In this document: piece by piece, positions 39,760 through 49,661 of the stretch
Layout of the letters: each line of letters opens with the position of its first letter
Numbering within the stretch: the first letter of the stretch is position 1
Assembly (NCBI RefSeq): GCF_008033235.1
Contig: NZ_CP042432.1
Coordinates: 2,604,001-2,668,000 of the forward strand
Direction of reading: 5' to 3'
Source: Anseongella ginsenosidimutans
GTDB taxonomy: Bacteria > Bacteroidota > Bacteroidia > Sphingobacteriales > Sphingobacteriaceae
DNA length: 64,000 bases
Program-made: the position numbers and the translations under genes
Notes under the pieces: model-generated
What the model was told of the DNA's origin: nothing
Database searches by the model: none
What the model saw: the letters and a program-made list of their open reading frames with translations, nothing else

Positions 39760-41847
39760 CATTACTGTGGTAAATCTCGTGATTCTGATAATTGAAAGCA
39801 AATCACAACGTGAGCAAAGTACGGCTCTTTAGTACAGTCACTGTGGTAAATCTCGTGATTCTGATAATTGAAAGCAAATCACAACACTAAATGGCAAACC
39901 CGGACTTAACTGGATACTGTGGTAAATCTCGTGATTCTGATAATTGAAAGCAAATCACAACACTCCCCAACGGGCGCAGACACTTCAATATACTGTGGTA
40001 AATCTCGTGATTCTGATAATTGAAAGCAAATCACAACAGAGATAAGATCAAGCAGGGAGATATTGCAACTGTGGTAAATCTCGTGATTCTGATAATTGAA
40101 AGCAAATCACAACTAGATTTTTAAATGAAGTCGCTATCTGATCACTGTGGTAAATCTCGTGATTCTGATAATTGAAAGCAAATCACAACCAAGATCGGAG
40201 GGCTTTGGGCTTTCTGAAACTGTGGTAAATCTCGTGATTCTGATAATTGAAAGCAAATCACAACTGGTGCTTGGGATTTCCGCTATTACCACGACTGTGG
40301 TAAATCTCGTGATTCTGATAATTGAAAGCAAATCACAACCCATCCGTCAACGATTCCCTAAGCCCTGGAACTGTGGTAAATCTCGTGATTCTGATAATTG
40401 AAAGCAAATCACAACCAGGGGCAGTACGTTGTTTTTGTGGATGATACTGTGGTAAATCTCGTGATTCTGATAATTGAAAGCAAATCACAACGTGGCGAAG
40501 GTGTGTACAATAGGCTGGCACACTGTGGTAAATCTCGTGATTCTGATAATTGAAAGCAAATCACAACTTGCCGATTACGGCGCAGGCGAATACAGGGACT
40601 GTGGTAAATCTCGTGATTCTGATAATTGAAAGCAAATCACAACTACCCATTGTTTGCGAAATTCATGGGTTGGACTGTGGTAAATCTCGTGATTCTGATA
40701 ATTGAAAGCAAATCACAACTACCCATTGTTTGCGAAATTCATGGGTTGGACTGTGGTAAATCTCGTGATTCTGATAATTGAAAGCAAATCACAACGTCAA
40801 GGGTATATGAAATGTAATTCCCCGCACTGTGGTAAATCTCGTGATTCTGATAATTGAAAGCAAATCACAACGGCGGGGTTAACCATACGTCCGTTTCCAT
40901 CACTGTGGTAAATCTCGTGATTCTGATAATTGAAAGCAAATCACAACATGGAACCACTGTACTCTACTACTATACCTACTGTGGTAAATCTCGTGATTCT
41001 GATAATTGAAAGCAAATCACAACATCTGGCCGGGCTGAACAGCGTTTGCCTACACTGTGGTAAATCTCGTGATTCTGATAATTGAAAGCAAATCACAACA
41101 GGACGACCTGGGGGACGACAGCGTTGCCGACTGTGGTAAATCTCGTGATTCTGATAATTGAAAGCAAATCACAACGTAAGGCAATAGCTGAAACAAAATA
41201 CCAGAACTGTGGTAAATCTCGTGATTCTGATAATTGAAAGCAAATCACAACCCTACGCAGGAAGGCATTGCGTATATAAATACTGTGGTAAATCTCGTGA
41301 TTCTGATAATTGAAAGCAAATCACAACCCTACGCAGGAAGGCATTGCGTATATAAATACTGTGGTAAATCTCGTGATTCTGATAATTGAAAGCAAATCAC
41401 AACATTTTCGGTTAAATCTCTGTTGGGGGGGGACTGTGGTAAATCTCGTGATTCTGATAATTGAAAGCAAATCACAACCGGGAATGTCGCGAAGTGAGCC
41501 TCTTTAAAACTGTGGTAAATCTCGTGATTCTGATAATTGAAAGCAAATCACAACTCGTCAGATGGGATAATTACCTCTGAAATCACTGTGGTAAATCTCG
41601 TCATTCTGAAAATTGAAAGCAAATCACAACGAACTGAACAACATCAAGGATCACCGTGGTTTATCTCATGATTCCAAAATTTGAGAGCAATTCACAACTT
41701 TTGCAGGCGCTGAACCTTCAGATCGATGACTGTGGTAAATATCGTGATTCTGGAAATGGAGGCAAATCACAACGCCGGGAATTGGAGCGGATATGAAAGC
41801 TGACTACACTAAGTTTCGTGATTTGGTAATTGAGGACAAATCACACG
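39760..41847 (-). CRISPR. CRISPR array, segment 3 (24 good plus 4 decaying repeats)
   Basis: Repeats start at 39764 and stay near perfect to 41509. Then follow four increasingly degenerate copies at 41585, 41653, 41729 and 41803-41847, the last barely recognisable. This marks the old, non-acquiring end of the array. Three spacers are 29 nt; the spacer before repeat 41653 is only 22 nt. Adjacent identical spacer pairs occur at 40644/40720 and 41252/41328. The 40038-40067 spacer repeats one in segment 2. The ~175 bp to the next gene are AT-rich with no clear feature. Confidence 0.97.
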
Positions 41848-42022
41848 CTCCACGACTTATATGATATGCCTTTAAATTAAGCGTTTAACCCGTCAAAATC
41901 CCAACCGCCCCAAACCGAATGCAGTTTTCTCCGGAAAATTCCACAGAATCCAACACAATAAATTACTTTTATCATCCCGGACCGCGTGACAGGGGCTCGG
42001 TTTCTTAAAATCTGATAAACAA

Positions 42023-43366
42023 ATGCAGTTAGCTTATTTCAAAAAGGTATTACTTTTTGCATTAACCGGCCTTCTTTCGGCCGTTGCGGACGGCCACGGG
42101 CTCCAAGGGCTTCGGGGATCGCACACACTCACGGAATCCTCACTCACAACCACCTTCAGGGAGCCAATCGCAAACGATACTAATCACCTAAAGATTGTTT
42201 ATTTCGGGTCCTCTGTTCCGGCAGGGCAGGGGGCTACCAACCATAAAGGCTACACCAGTTTGTTTTCGGATATTCTGAAAAACAGGGCGTCGGAGGGTGG
42301 AAATGTATGGGAGACGGCCAATATCAGCATAGGCGGGGATAATACGATAAGGGTTTTGAAGCGGTATGAAACCGATTTGCTGCCTCAGAAAGGGGATTAT
42401 GTTGTTTTTGCGTTGGCTTTGGGGAATGAAGGCATTCATGAACGTGGGCAGCCGGTGTTTGATCAGTTTGAAAGAAATATGAAGGTTCTCATAAAAAAGG
42501 CACGAGCTGATGGTTATGTTCCGGTGGTCACGAATAATTATACCCGGAACGACTATAATGAAAAGGATTACCGCTTCATAAAACAAATGAATATTCTGAT
42601 CCACGGATGGGATGTGCCCAGCATTAATTTACTTGGCGCAATAGACGATCTTTCCGGGCATTGGGTGGATGGATTTTGGGATGATGGTTTCCATCCGAAT
42701 GACGCGGGGCATGCGGAAATGTCTTATACCATTGTTCCTTCGTTGTTTGAGGCCCTGGAAAGCGGGAAGCCGATGCCGAAAAAGGTAGAAGGATCGTATA
42801 TCCGGCTGACTAAAAGAAGGTCAGAAGGTAAATATCTCACATTTAAGCCTGAGCATATTGTGCATCCGTTTACGACGGCGATCAGTTTTAAGACAAGCGG
42901 GCCGGGAGTTTTGCTGCGGATGGAGGATGTTGACGGAACAGGGGTAGTTTCGGTCAATGATAAGGGGCGGCTTGTTTATTCGTCGGCTAAGTCGGGAGTC
43001 ATTACCGGAACGGGTAAAGTTGATGACGGTCAATGGCACAAAGTCATTGTTTCGCATTATTATGCAAAGGGGCTTACCATGCTTTACTGCGATAGCACGC
43101 TGCAGGGAACGGTAGAAGAAAGGCTGGTAACTACGGGCGTTAAGATAGGGGGAGCCGGTATTCCTAAAAAACTGGCTTATAAGGACTGGTTGTTTTACCG
43201 GTCGGGCATGAACCAGGATGAAATCAGTTGCCTTGCAAAAGATGCCTTACTGAAGTCCAGCCTGGAATTATATGCGCCGCTGGATGGAAAAGGGGTTAGT
43301 GTTTCCGATCCTTTGGTTAATCTTGCGCAAAGCATGAATGTCATCCGGGAGGTCAGCAGGCGTTAA
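42023..43366 (+). CDS. Exported SGNH/GDSL hydrolase with LamG-like C-terminal domain
   Basis: A hydrophobic signal peptide is followed by an SGNH domain: IVYFGSSVPAGQG with S64, ALALGNEGIHE, and DDGFHPNDAGH with the D221/H224 pair. The C-terminal half (~residues 260-430) is beta-rich with DDGQWHKVIVSHYY and MLYCDSTLQGT, typical of LamG/concanavalin-like folds. It probably de-esterifies a glycan. Its 3' end overlaps the convergent map gene by 14 bp. Confidence 0.8.
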   Translation: MQLAYFKKVLLFALTGLLSAVADGHGLQGLRGSHTLTESSLTTTFREPIANDTNHLKIVYFGSSVPAGQGATNHKGYTSLFSDILKNRASEGGNVWETANISIGGDNTIRVLKRYETDLLPQKGDYVVFALALGNEGIHERGQPVFDQFERNMKVLIKKARADGYVPVVTNNYTRNDYNEKDYRFIKQMNILIHGWDVPSINLLGAIDDLSGHWVDGFWDDGFHPNDAGHAEMSYTIVPSLFEALESGKPMPKKVEGSYIRLTKRRSEGKYLTFKPEHIVHPFTTAISFKTSGPGVLLRMEDVDGTGVVSVNDKGRLVYSSAKSGVITGTGKVDDGQWHKVIVSHYYAKGLTMLYCDSTLQGTVEERLVTTGVKIGGAGIPKKLAYKDWLFYRSGMNQDEISCLAKDALLKSSLELYAPLDGKGVSVSDPLVNLAQSMNVIREVSRR

Positions 43367-44123
43367 ATATTCCGTTCATTTCGGTTAGTATCATAGGCTT
43401 TCCATCGGTAACAACGATCGTATGCTCATGCTGCGCCATATGGCCTCCCTTGTTGCCAACCATGGTCCATCCGTCGTTGCGTTCCACGGCGTAGGTAGAT
43501 GATGTGGATATAAACGTTTCGATAGCTACCACCGAATTCTTTTTGAATCTCCTCTGGTCAAGACAGTTCCGGTAGTTTAACAATTCTTCAGGGGCTTCAT
43601 GAAGGCTGCGGCCAATCCCATGCCCGCCTAGGTTTTTAATAACCTTGTAGCCGCGTTTCCTAGCCTCTGTTTCCATAAGGTGGCCAATATCGGCTATTTT
43701 TGTTCCTCCCTTTATATGGCTGATTGCCTTATGCAGGATCTCTTTTGAAGCATCAACTAATTTTTGATGTTGATTGATATCTTCCCCAAGTACAAAGGAC
43801 CCTCCATTGTCGGCCCAGAACCCGTCAAGCTCGGCGGAAACATCAATGTTTACCAGGTCGCCCTCTTTTAAAATGCGCTTTCGCCGGGGAATACCGTGAC
43901 AAAACTCATCACCAACGCTTATGCATGTCCAGCCCGGGAATCCGTAAGCCAGATACGGCGCTGATCTTGCGCCAAAGCCGGAAAGGACCTTGGCGCCAAA
44001 GTTATCCAGCTCCTTCGTACTCATGCCCGGCCGTGCGTGATTGACCATTTCCTTTAATGTGCAGGCAACGGCTTCGCTTGCTTTCTGCATTCCCAATAAT
44101 TCGGATTCTTTCGTGATTGACAT
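43353..44123 (-). CDS. map: Type I methionine aminopeptidase
   Basis: Pita-bread metalloprotease: VNIDVSAELDGFWADNGGSF holds the two metal Asp residues, GGHGIGRSLHEAPE the His, VAIETFIS and MAQHEHTIVV the two Glu. It removes initiator Met from nascent proteins. This copy stands outside any ribosomal protein cluster, so it may be a second paralogue; that cannot be tested here. Confidence 0.92.
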   Translation of the reverse strand: MSITKESELLGMQKASEAVACTLKEMVNHARPGMSTKELDNFGAKVLSGFGARSAPYLAYGFPGWTCISVGDEFCHGIPRRKRILKEGDLVNIDVSAELDGFWADNGGSFVLGEDINQHQKLVDASKEILHKAISHIKGGTKIADIGHLMETEARKRGYKVIKNLGGHGIGRSLHEAPEELLNYRNCLDQRRFKKNSVVAIETFISTSSTYAVERNDGWTMVGNKGGHMAQHEHTIVVTDGKPMILTEMNGIFNAC

Positions 44124-44207
44124 ATTTTCCTTTTAGGGGTCCCCGGAGTTTGGCTTTGTTGCCGCTGTCTGAGTGCAAAGTTAGATAAAATACCTGACGG
44201 CGCTGTA

Positions 44208-44243
44208 TGTCCGCGTGCGAACGCCTATGTTCGGAATCGGACA
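44208..44243 (+). promoter_or_regulatory. Tandem enhancer palindromes upstream of permease 1
   Basis: Two copies of the palindrome TGTYCG-N4-CGRACR lie 20 bp apart: TGTCCGCGTGCGAACG (44208-44223) and TGTTCGGAATCGGACA (44228-44243). They sit ~55-90 bp upstream of a sigma-54 promoter, where enhancer-binding proteins normally bind. The same arrangement precedes permease 2. Confidence 0.65.
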
Positions 44244-44295
44244 CCTTATGACGAAACGAACCACTTTGATATGCCGTATAGCAAAATTTCAGGTA

Positions 44296-44310
44296 TGGCA
44301 GCGTTCTTGT
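44296..44310 (+). promoter_or_regulatory. Sigma-54 (RpoN) promoter of permease 1
   Basis: TGGCAGCGTTCTTGT matches the -24 GG and -12 elements (GT instead of GC) with the correct 12-bp spacing. The ATG at 44334 lies 24 bp downstream, the same distance as in the paralogue. Confidence 0.65.
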
Positions 44311-44333
44311 GTTTCAACGCCAAACACGGAACC

Positions 44334-46730
44334 ATGCTTCGGAATTACTTTAAGATCGCTCTGCGGAATCTATGGAAACACCGGGTGTTTTCTTTTATCA
44401 ATATCACCGGCCTGGCCGTTGGTATGACGGCTTGTTTTCTCATTTTTCTGTACGTAAGCTTTGAATCAAGCTATGATAGCTTCCATCAGAAGGGCGACCG
44501 GATTTATCGCCTGGTCAGCGATCTGAAAATACCCACCGGAAGAAATAGTTTTGGAACTGTTCCATGGCCTGTGGGCCCGGCGATCAAAAACGATTTTCCC
44601 GAGGTGGAGTCTTTTGTCCGCATGCTTTCAGAGGACCTGGTGCTGACTAAAGGAAACGTGAAATTTGAAGAAGCGAACGTGCTGTATGCAGATTCGGCTT
44701 TCTTCCAGGTATTTGATTTTAAATTGCTGAATGGAAACTTTCGGACAGCGCTAAAAGATCCCTTCAGCATCGTGCTTTCCCGCCGTGCGGCAAAGAAGTA
44801 TTTCGGGAATGAGGATCCTCTCGGGCAAACGTTAACCCTTCCCAGAAATGATACGGTGCTGACCGCGAGCGTGACGGGAATTATGGAAAACATGCCGGAA
44901 AACTCCCAGATACAAGCGGATATACTGGTCTCGGCGTCTACATTGACCCAATTTTTGTTCCCCTGGCTGGACGAACAGTGGGGAGGTATTGGCTGCAGCA
45001 CGTACTTATTATTAAAGCCTGGCGCCAATGCCGGGGCTTTAAAAGCAAAATTTCCGGCATTTCTGGATAGAAAAGCCGGTGAGCAGGCGGAGGCCCGGCA
45101 GAGCGAACGCAGTTTGCAGCTTGAACCCCTCAAAGAGGTGTACTTGCATTCCAGGTACGCAGGGCCAGGTATGGAAATGGGTAACATACAAAATATACGA
45201 ATATTTTCGCTGGTTGCCGTTCTCATCATGCTGATCGCCTGTTTTAACTTTATAAACCTGACTACTGCGCGGGCGGCTGAACGGGCCAGGGAAGTTGGTG
45301 TGAGGAAAGCTGTCGGGGCCGTTAAAAAGCACCTGGTCCTGCAGTTCATCGTGGAGTCTGTTTTGTTATGTTTAATGGCCTTTGTATTAACGCTCATTCT
45401 TTCGATGCTGCTTATACCGGCCTTTAATCACCTGGCAGGTAAAACCATTACGCCGGGCCTGTTTGCCAGTGGCGGAGTGATCCTGATCGTATTTCTGGCG
45501 GCGATCGGGGTCGGGTTACTGGCAGGGCTTTATCCGGCCCTGGTACTTTCTTCTTTCCGTCCTGTAGGTGTATTGAAAGGGCGGTTTGTGGCAAACACGA
45601 AGGGGATTTTATTCAGAAAGGGGATGGTAGTAGCGCAATTTACCATTTCCCTGATGCTGATCATCGCCACAATTGTCGTTTACAGGCAACTGCACTACAT
45701 GCGCAGCCAGGACCTGGGCTTTCGTAAAGACCAGATGATGGTTATCAAAACATACAGCAACCCTGCCATAGAGGCTTTTAATCAGTCAATCGAAAGGTTA
45801 TCCGGGGTGAATTCAACTACCTTTTCTTCCTCTGCCCCGGGGGATCGTAATCCGCGGGCTAACTCGGAAATAGAAAATACACAAGGCGATTTGCAGCCCC
45901 TGGACCTGGATGCATACTTTGTGGATTTCGACTACATGCATCAATATGAAATGGAAATGGCGGCAGGCCGGCCCTTTTCCCGGAACTTTGGGACGGATTC
46001 CGCGCAAGCCCTGATCCTCAATGAAGCAGCCGTTCGGCTATTAGGTTATACTTCTCCTGAGCAGATCATAGGTAAACGTTTCCGGCAATGGGACAAGAAT
46101 GGCAAAGTCATCGGAGTAGTAAAGGATTTTCACGTCCGTTCCCTGCAGGACAAAATAACTCCCTTGTCCATAGGCATCGACCCGACGTTGAACCGCTTTC
46201 TTCTTTCCGTGGATGTACGGGGGGCTAACCTGTCTGCTACGATCACGGCCATTGAAAAAGAATGGCAGAAATTTATCCCCGATTATCCATTCAGCTACGA
46301 ATTCCTGGACGCCGCCTTTGACCAGCAATATCGAAGTGAGGAAAGGTTCGGAAATATCTTCTCTTATTTTACCATGCTGGCCATTTTTATTTCCTGTCTT
46401 GGACTGCTGGGACTCGCCTCTTATACTGCGCTGCAGCGGACTAAGGAAATTGGTATCCGCAAAGTTATGGGTGCGTCAGTTGCCAGTATATTGGCACTGC
46501 TTTCCAGGGATTTTGTGAAGCTGATCGCTATCTCCATCCTTATTGCAGTACCGGTGGCCTGGTATGCCATGAGCAATTGGCTTGAAGGATTTGCCTATCG
46601 CGTTAACGTAGAATGGTGGGTGCTGTCCCTGGCTAGTCTATTGTTAATACTGATCGCGCTGCTGACCATCAGTTTCCAGTCGGTAAAAGCCGCGCTGATG
46701 AATCCGTTGAAGAGCTTAAAATCTGAATAA
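44334..46730 (+). CDS. FtsX/MacB-type ABC transporter permease (paralogue 1)
   Basis: Starts LRNYFKIALRNLWKHRVFSF and INITGLAVGMTACFLIFLYV: the MacB/FtsX N-terminal helix, then a periplasmic MacB-PCD-like domain, three to four central membrane segments, a second periplasmic domain and three C-terminal helices around RTKEIGIRKVMGAS. About 800 aa with two FtsX modules. No ATPase gene is adjacent. I chose ATG 44334 rather than the upstream in-frame ATG at 44271 because the sigma-54 promoter lies between them. Probably moves lipid, peptide or toxin across the envelope, or senses stress; substrate unknown. Confidence 0.88.
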   Translation: MLRNYFKIALRNLWKHRVFSFINITGLAVGMTACFLIFLYVSFESSYDSFHQKGDRIYRLVSDLKIPTGRNSFGTVPWPVGPAIKNDFPEVESFVRMLSEDLVLTKGNVKFEEANVLYADSAFFQVFDFKLLNGNFRTALKDPFSIVLSRRAAKKYFGNEDPLGQTLTLPRNDTVLTASVTGIMENMPENSQIQADILVSASTLTQFLFPWLDEQWGGIGCSTYLLLKPGANAGALKAKFPAFLDRKAGEQAEARQSERSLQLEPLKEVYLHSRYAGPGMEMGNIQNIRIFSLVAVLIMLIACFNFINLTTARAAERAREVGVRKAVGAVKKHLVLQFIVESVLLCLMAFVLTLILSMLLIPAFNHLAGKTITPGLFASGGVILIVFLAAIGVGLLAGLYPALVLSSFRPVGVLKGRFVANTKGILFRKGMVVAQFTISLMLIIATIVVYRQLHYMRSQDLGFRKDQMMVIKTYSNPAIEAFNQSIERLSGVNSTTFSSSAPGDRNPRANSEIENTQGDLQPLDLDAYFVDFDYMHQYEMEMAAGRPFSRNFGTDSAQALILNEAAVRLLGYTSPEQIIGKRFRQWDKNGKVIGVVKDFHVRSLQDKITPLSIGIDPTLNRFLLSVDVRGANLSATITAIEKEWQKFIPDYPFSYEFLDAAFDQQYRSEERFGNIFSYFTMLAIFISCLGLLGLASYTALQRTKEIGIRKVMGASVASILALLSRDFVKLIAISILIAVPVAWYAMSNWLEGFAYRVNVEWWVLSLASLLLILIALLTISFQSVKAALMNPLKSLKSE

Positions 46731-46864
46731 GGACGTTTTTCACCTGGAAAGTTGTAATCGGTAAATAGAAGTGCAGAGTTTTTGGCAATTTAGAATACAC
46801 AGTTTCGGCAACAATGGGTGCAGAGAAATGGCAACAATGGTGCAGAACCGTGTGCAAATGTATA

Positions 46865-47626
46865 TCAGTTGTCTGAGTTATCAAAGAACGATTTCCTATT
46901 TTTCATACGGTAGCTATCTCCTGATAGCTTGATGATCTCACACCGGTACAGCATCCTGTCGAGCAAAGCGGTTGCAATGACTTCGTCATCAAGCATTTTA
47001 GCCCATTCCGCGGGTGCTTTGTTGGTGGTAATGATGATGGAAGCGGATTCATAGATCTGGTTGATGAAATTGAAGAAAGCAACAGCGGTTTCCTTATTCA
47101 GCGGGAATAGCATGATATCATCGATGACGATCAGGTTGGCCTTCATGAGCCTTCGGTATTCGGTATTTTGGGAAGGTACGGCGTCCTTTGTCTGCAGGGT
47201 ATGGACGATGTCCTGCATGGTCCTGAAATAGGCGCTGTACCCGGCTCGGACCGCATCCAGGCATAGTCCGGAAGCAATCCGTGTTTTCCCTACTCCGGAT
47301 GGCCCCATTAGCACGATATTGAAGAGCTGGTCGACCCAGTTCAGCTCACGGAGCTGGCCCATTCTTTTGGGGGGAAACCCGATATCCACGGAGGTGTCGA
47401 AGTGGTCAAGGTCAACCCCTTTTGGCAGCCCGGCAGTTTTCAGGCGTTTGAGTTCATCGCGCTGGGTGCGGTGTGCCGCTTCGGCCTTTAGCAGCTGCAG
47501 GGTGAAGGTGGCGTAGCCCATGTTGTTTTTTTCTGCCGCCTGCACGGCCTGGTCCAATGCGGGATATAGGGCCCCGAGCCTGAACTGTTCGCATAACTGT
47601 TTGATTTCCTGTTTTACTGATTCCAT
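46865..47626 (-). CDS. istB: IS21-family helper ATPase IstB (element 2)
   Basis: 253 aa with Walker A GPSGVGKTRIA, Walker B NLIVIDDIMLFPL and ITTNKAPAEWAK (sensor 1). Intact reading frame. Could act in trans with an intact IstA elsewhere. Confidence 0.93.
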   Translation of the reverse strand: MESVKQEIKQLCEQFRLGALYPALDQAVQAAEKNNMGYATFTLQLLKAEAAHRTQRDELKRLKTAGLPKGVDLDHFDTSVDIGFPPKRMGQLRELNWVDQLFNIVLMGPSGVGKTRIASGLCLDAVRAGYSAYFRTMQDIVHTLQTKDAVPSQNTEYRRLMKANLIVIDDIMLFPLNKETAVAFFNFINQIYESASIIITTNKAPAEWAKMLDDEVIATALLDRMLYRCEIIKLSGDSYRMKNRKSFFDNSDN

Positions 47627-47706
47627 TTTTGTGTTTTTGTGTTATTGATAATTGACATCCTGTTGGTTTGCCGGCCGGGGTCCCTTGCCCCAGCCGGAGG
47701 GGCTTT

Positions 47707-49352
47707 TCAGAATTTTTCCAGCAGGTCATCGTAGTCGGCGATATCGCTCCTGTCGGGCTGGATATCGGCCCCGGCGATCCTGCCACCGCCCAGGGGGTTC
47801 ATCCGTATCACCTTGGTTTCACGCTTCTTCGATTGACCCTGCAGTTTTGCCGACACGGCCTTGAAGTCGGCAGCGCCATTGATTCCGTGTGCCACGCAGT
47901 ATTCCAGGGTAGCGGCAGTGACCTGCAGCTCTAGTGTACTTACCGTTTCTACCAAAGACTGGACCTGATCGCGGATGTACCGGGGTTTGCTGTCTTTGAC
48001 TATTTTAATCCATGCCAGGGCCGCATCGTGGTCGGGCATCATGGCGGCAAAGCTTTCCATCATTTCTGCGATGGCCGTGCTTTTGTCGCGCTTGTGGTCG
48101 GTAAGGATGATTTTCTGTCCTTTCAGCGGGGAGATCCTATGCACACACAAGAGATTGCCCTGTACTCCCAGCACGGTGATCCCTTCAGCGGAGGGCTTTA
48201 TGGTTACGGTAGTTCCGGGCCCCTTGTAGGTACCCAGCGGGACACTGTACAGGTTGCTCTTCCAGCTGATGGTATTGTCGCGCCGCACGGCATGCACGGG
48301 ATATTCCGGCGGTGGTATGGCCACCGGGTACCAGGGGAGAGGAAGGCTTGTTCGGTATCCAGTTCTTCACGCGGTACTTTGCCCGTGGTGCCGTGTGGCA
48401 GGTTGTTGGCCGTGCGGTGTAGCCAGGCCACCGTCTGGTCATTCAATGTCTCCAGATCCCGATAATAGCGGTTATACAGGAAGTTACGTTTGACATACTT
48501 AACCACGTTCTCCACCTTACCCTTGCTCTCGGGATCGGCCTTGCGGCAGAACCAGGTATTGATGCCCCGTTGGCGTACATAGGACCTGAACGCTCCGGTA
48601 AGAATGATATCCCCCAGGTTTTCCGAGACCATCATCAGCCGGTCCTGATCGTAGACCACTTCCCGCGGAACGCCGCCCGTGAATTCAAAGGCCCGCTCGT
48701 GGGCATACACCAGCAGCTCGCAGGTGAAAGGAGAGTCTGAGAATATTACGTATTTGTGGCGCGAACGGGACAATACGAATGTAAAGAACTGGACTTTCTT
48801 TATTTTGCCCGTGGTGGTCCGCATGTTGTAGAACCCGAAGTCGGCCTGCCCCTGCTGTCCGTAGGGAAGCTCCTCCACGGCCATGTACTCCCGCACCGGG
48901 TCGGTACGCGGGATGTTGTGTTTGTCCCGCACGTACTGGACAAAATTAAAAACGGTTTTCTGGCTTACCCGCGGAAATCCGGCATGGTACTCCTTCAGCC
49001 AGTCGTGCAGCTGCGCGGCCGGTGTTTCCGGATGAAGTGACAGCTTTTCCCTGACGAAACCCTCGTAGGCATCAAGCACCTTCTCCCGCGTGCGGCCTCT
49101 CTCAAGCTCTTGGGTAAAGGTCCGCTCATCCATGGACAGCATCCGCTTGACCGTACGCCAGTTCAGCCCCAGCTCCATTGAAATCCGGCTGATCGAATGA
49201 CCCTCACGGGACATTTTATGAATGTGATGGTACAGCATAATTTTGCTCAGATAATAATTCATTGTTCGCTTTGCTTTTTTGAGAAGCAAAGTTGCTTTAT
49301 TCAAACCGGGGCATACCCCGGTTGAACACTTATCCCTGAAATTATTCTGCAC
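47707..49352 (-). pseudogene. istA: IS21-family transposase istA, frameshifted (element 2)
   Basis: Two overlapping frames make up one istA. The N-terminal part (49352 down to about 48340) has the HTH KMSREGHSISRISMELGLNW and integrase-core residues (GQADFGFYN, EVVYDQDRLMMVSEN). The C-terminal part continues in another frame (IPPPEYPVHAVRRDNTISW). The switch falls near a CTCCCC run at ~48333-48345, where a one-base indel accounts for it. It is either a real inactivating indel or a sequencing error. Confidence 0.85.
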
Positions 49353-49661
49353 CCATTGTTACCGAAATTCTGTATTTATTGTTGCCGATTACTCTGCACT
49401 CTTATTTTCCATTCTCTCTGCACTTCTACTTACCGATTACAAAAGTACTTGTCTGTTCGCGCAGCGTGGCCTAAAGCTCGCTAATGGGACCGATGTATTT
49501 CCGGGCCATGACCAAATTGGAGAATTTGATATGGTGTGACTCGCCGTCCGGCGTTGTGTCGTCAAAAAACTGGATCCAGATATAGTTAGCATAAATGGAT
49601 TTACCGCTAAATCGAATTTTTTATTACTTTGTAAGTTCATAAGAGTAAGTTTAAAATTAGT

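Larger units (their letters stand above)
46753..49441 (-). mobile_element. Second IS21-family element, distinct from the first
   Basis: 2689 bp bounded by TGTAATCGGTAA...AGAAGTGCAGAG inverted repeats (one mismatch in 26) and a 5-bp target duplication AAAGT (46748-46752, 49442-49446). The ends and proteins differ from the element at 34 kb, so it is a different IS21 lineage. istB is intact and istA is frameshifted. It inserted 22 bp after the stop of permease 1. Confidence 0.92.

Noticed and set aside
41848-42022. Search for a minus-strand array promoter to the right of the array
   Set aside because: Only a poor TAATTTAA / TTTG pair with short spacing was seen; not good enough to call.
44271-44333. 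Upstream in-frame ATG for permease 1
   Set aside because: It precedes the sigma-54 promoter at 44296-44310, and the paralogue starts at the MLRNY motif, so translation should begin at 44334.
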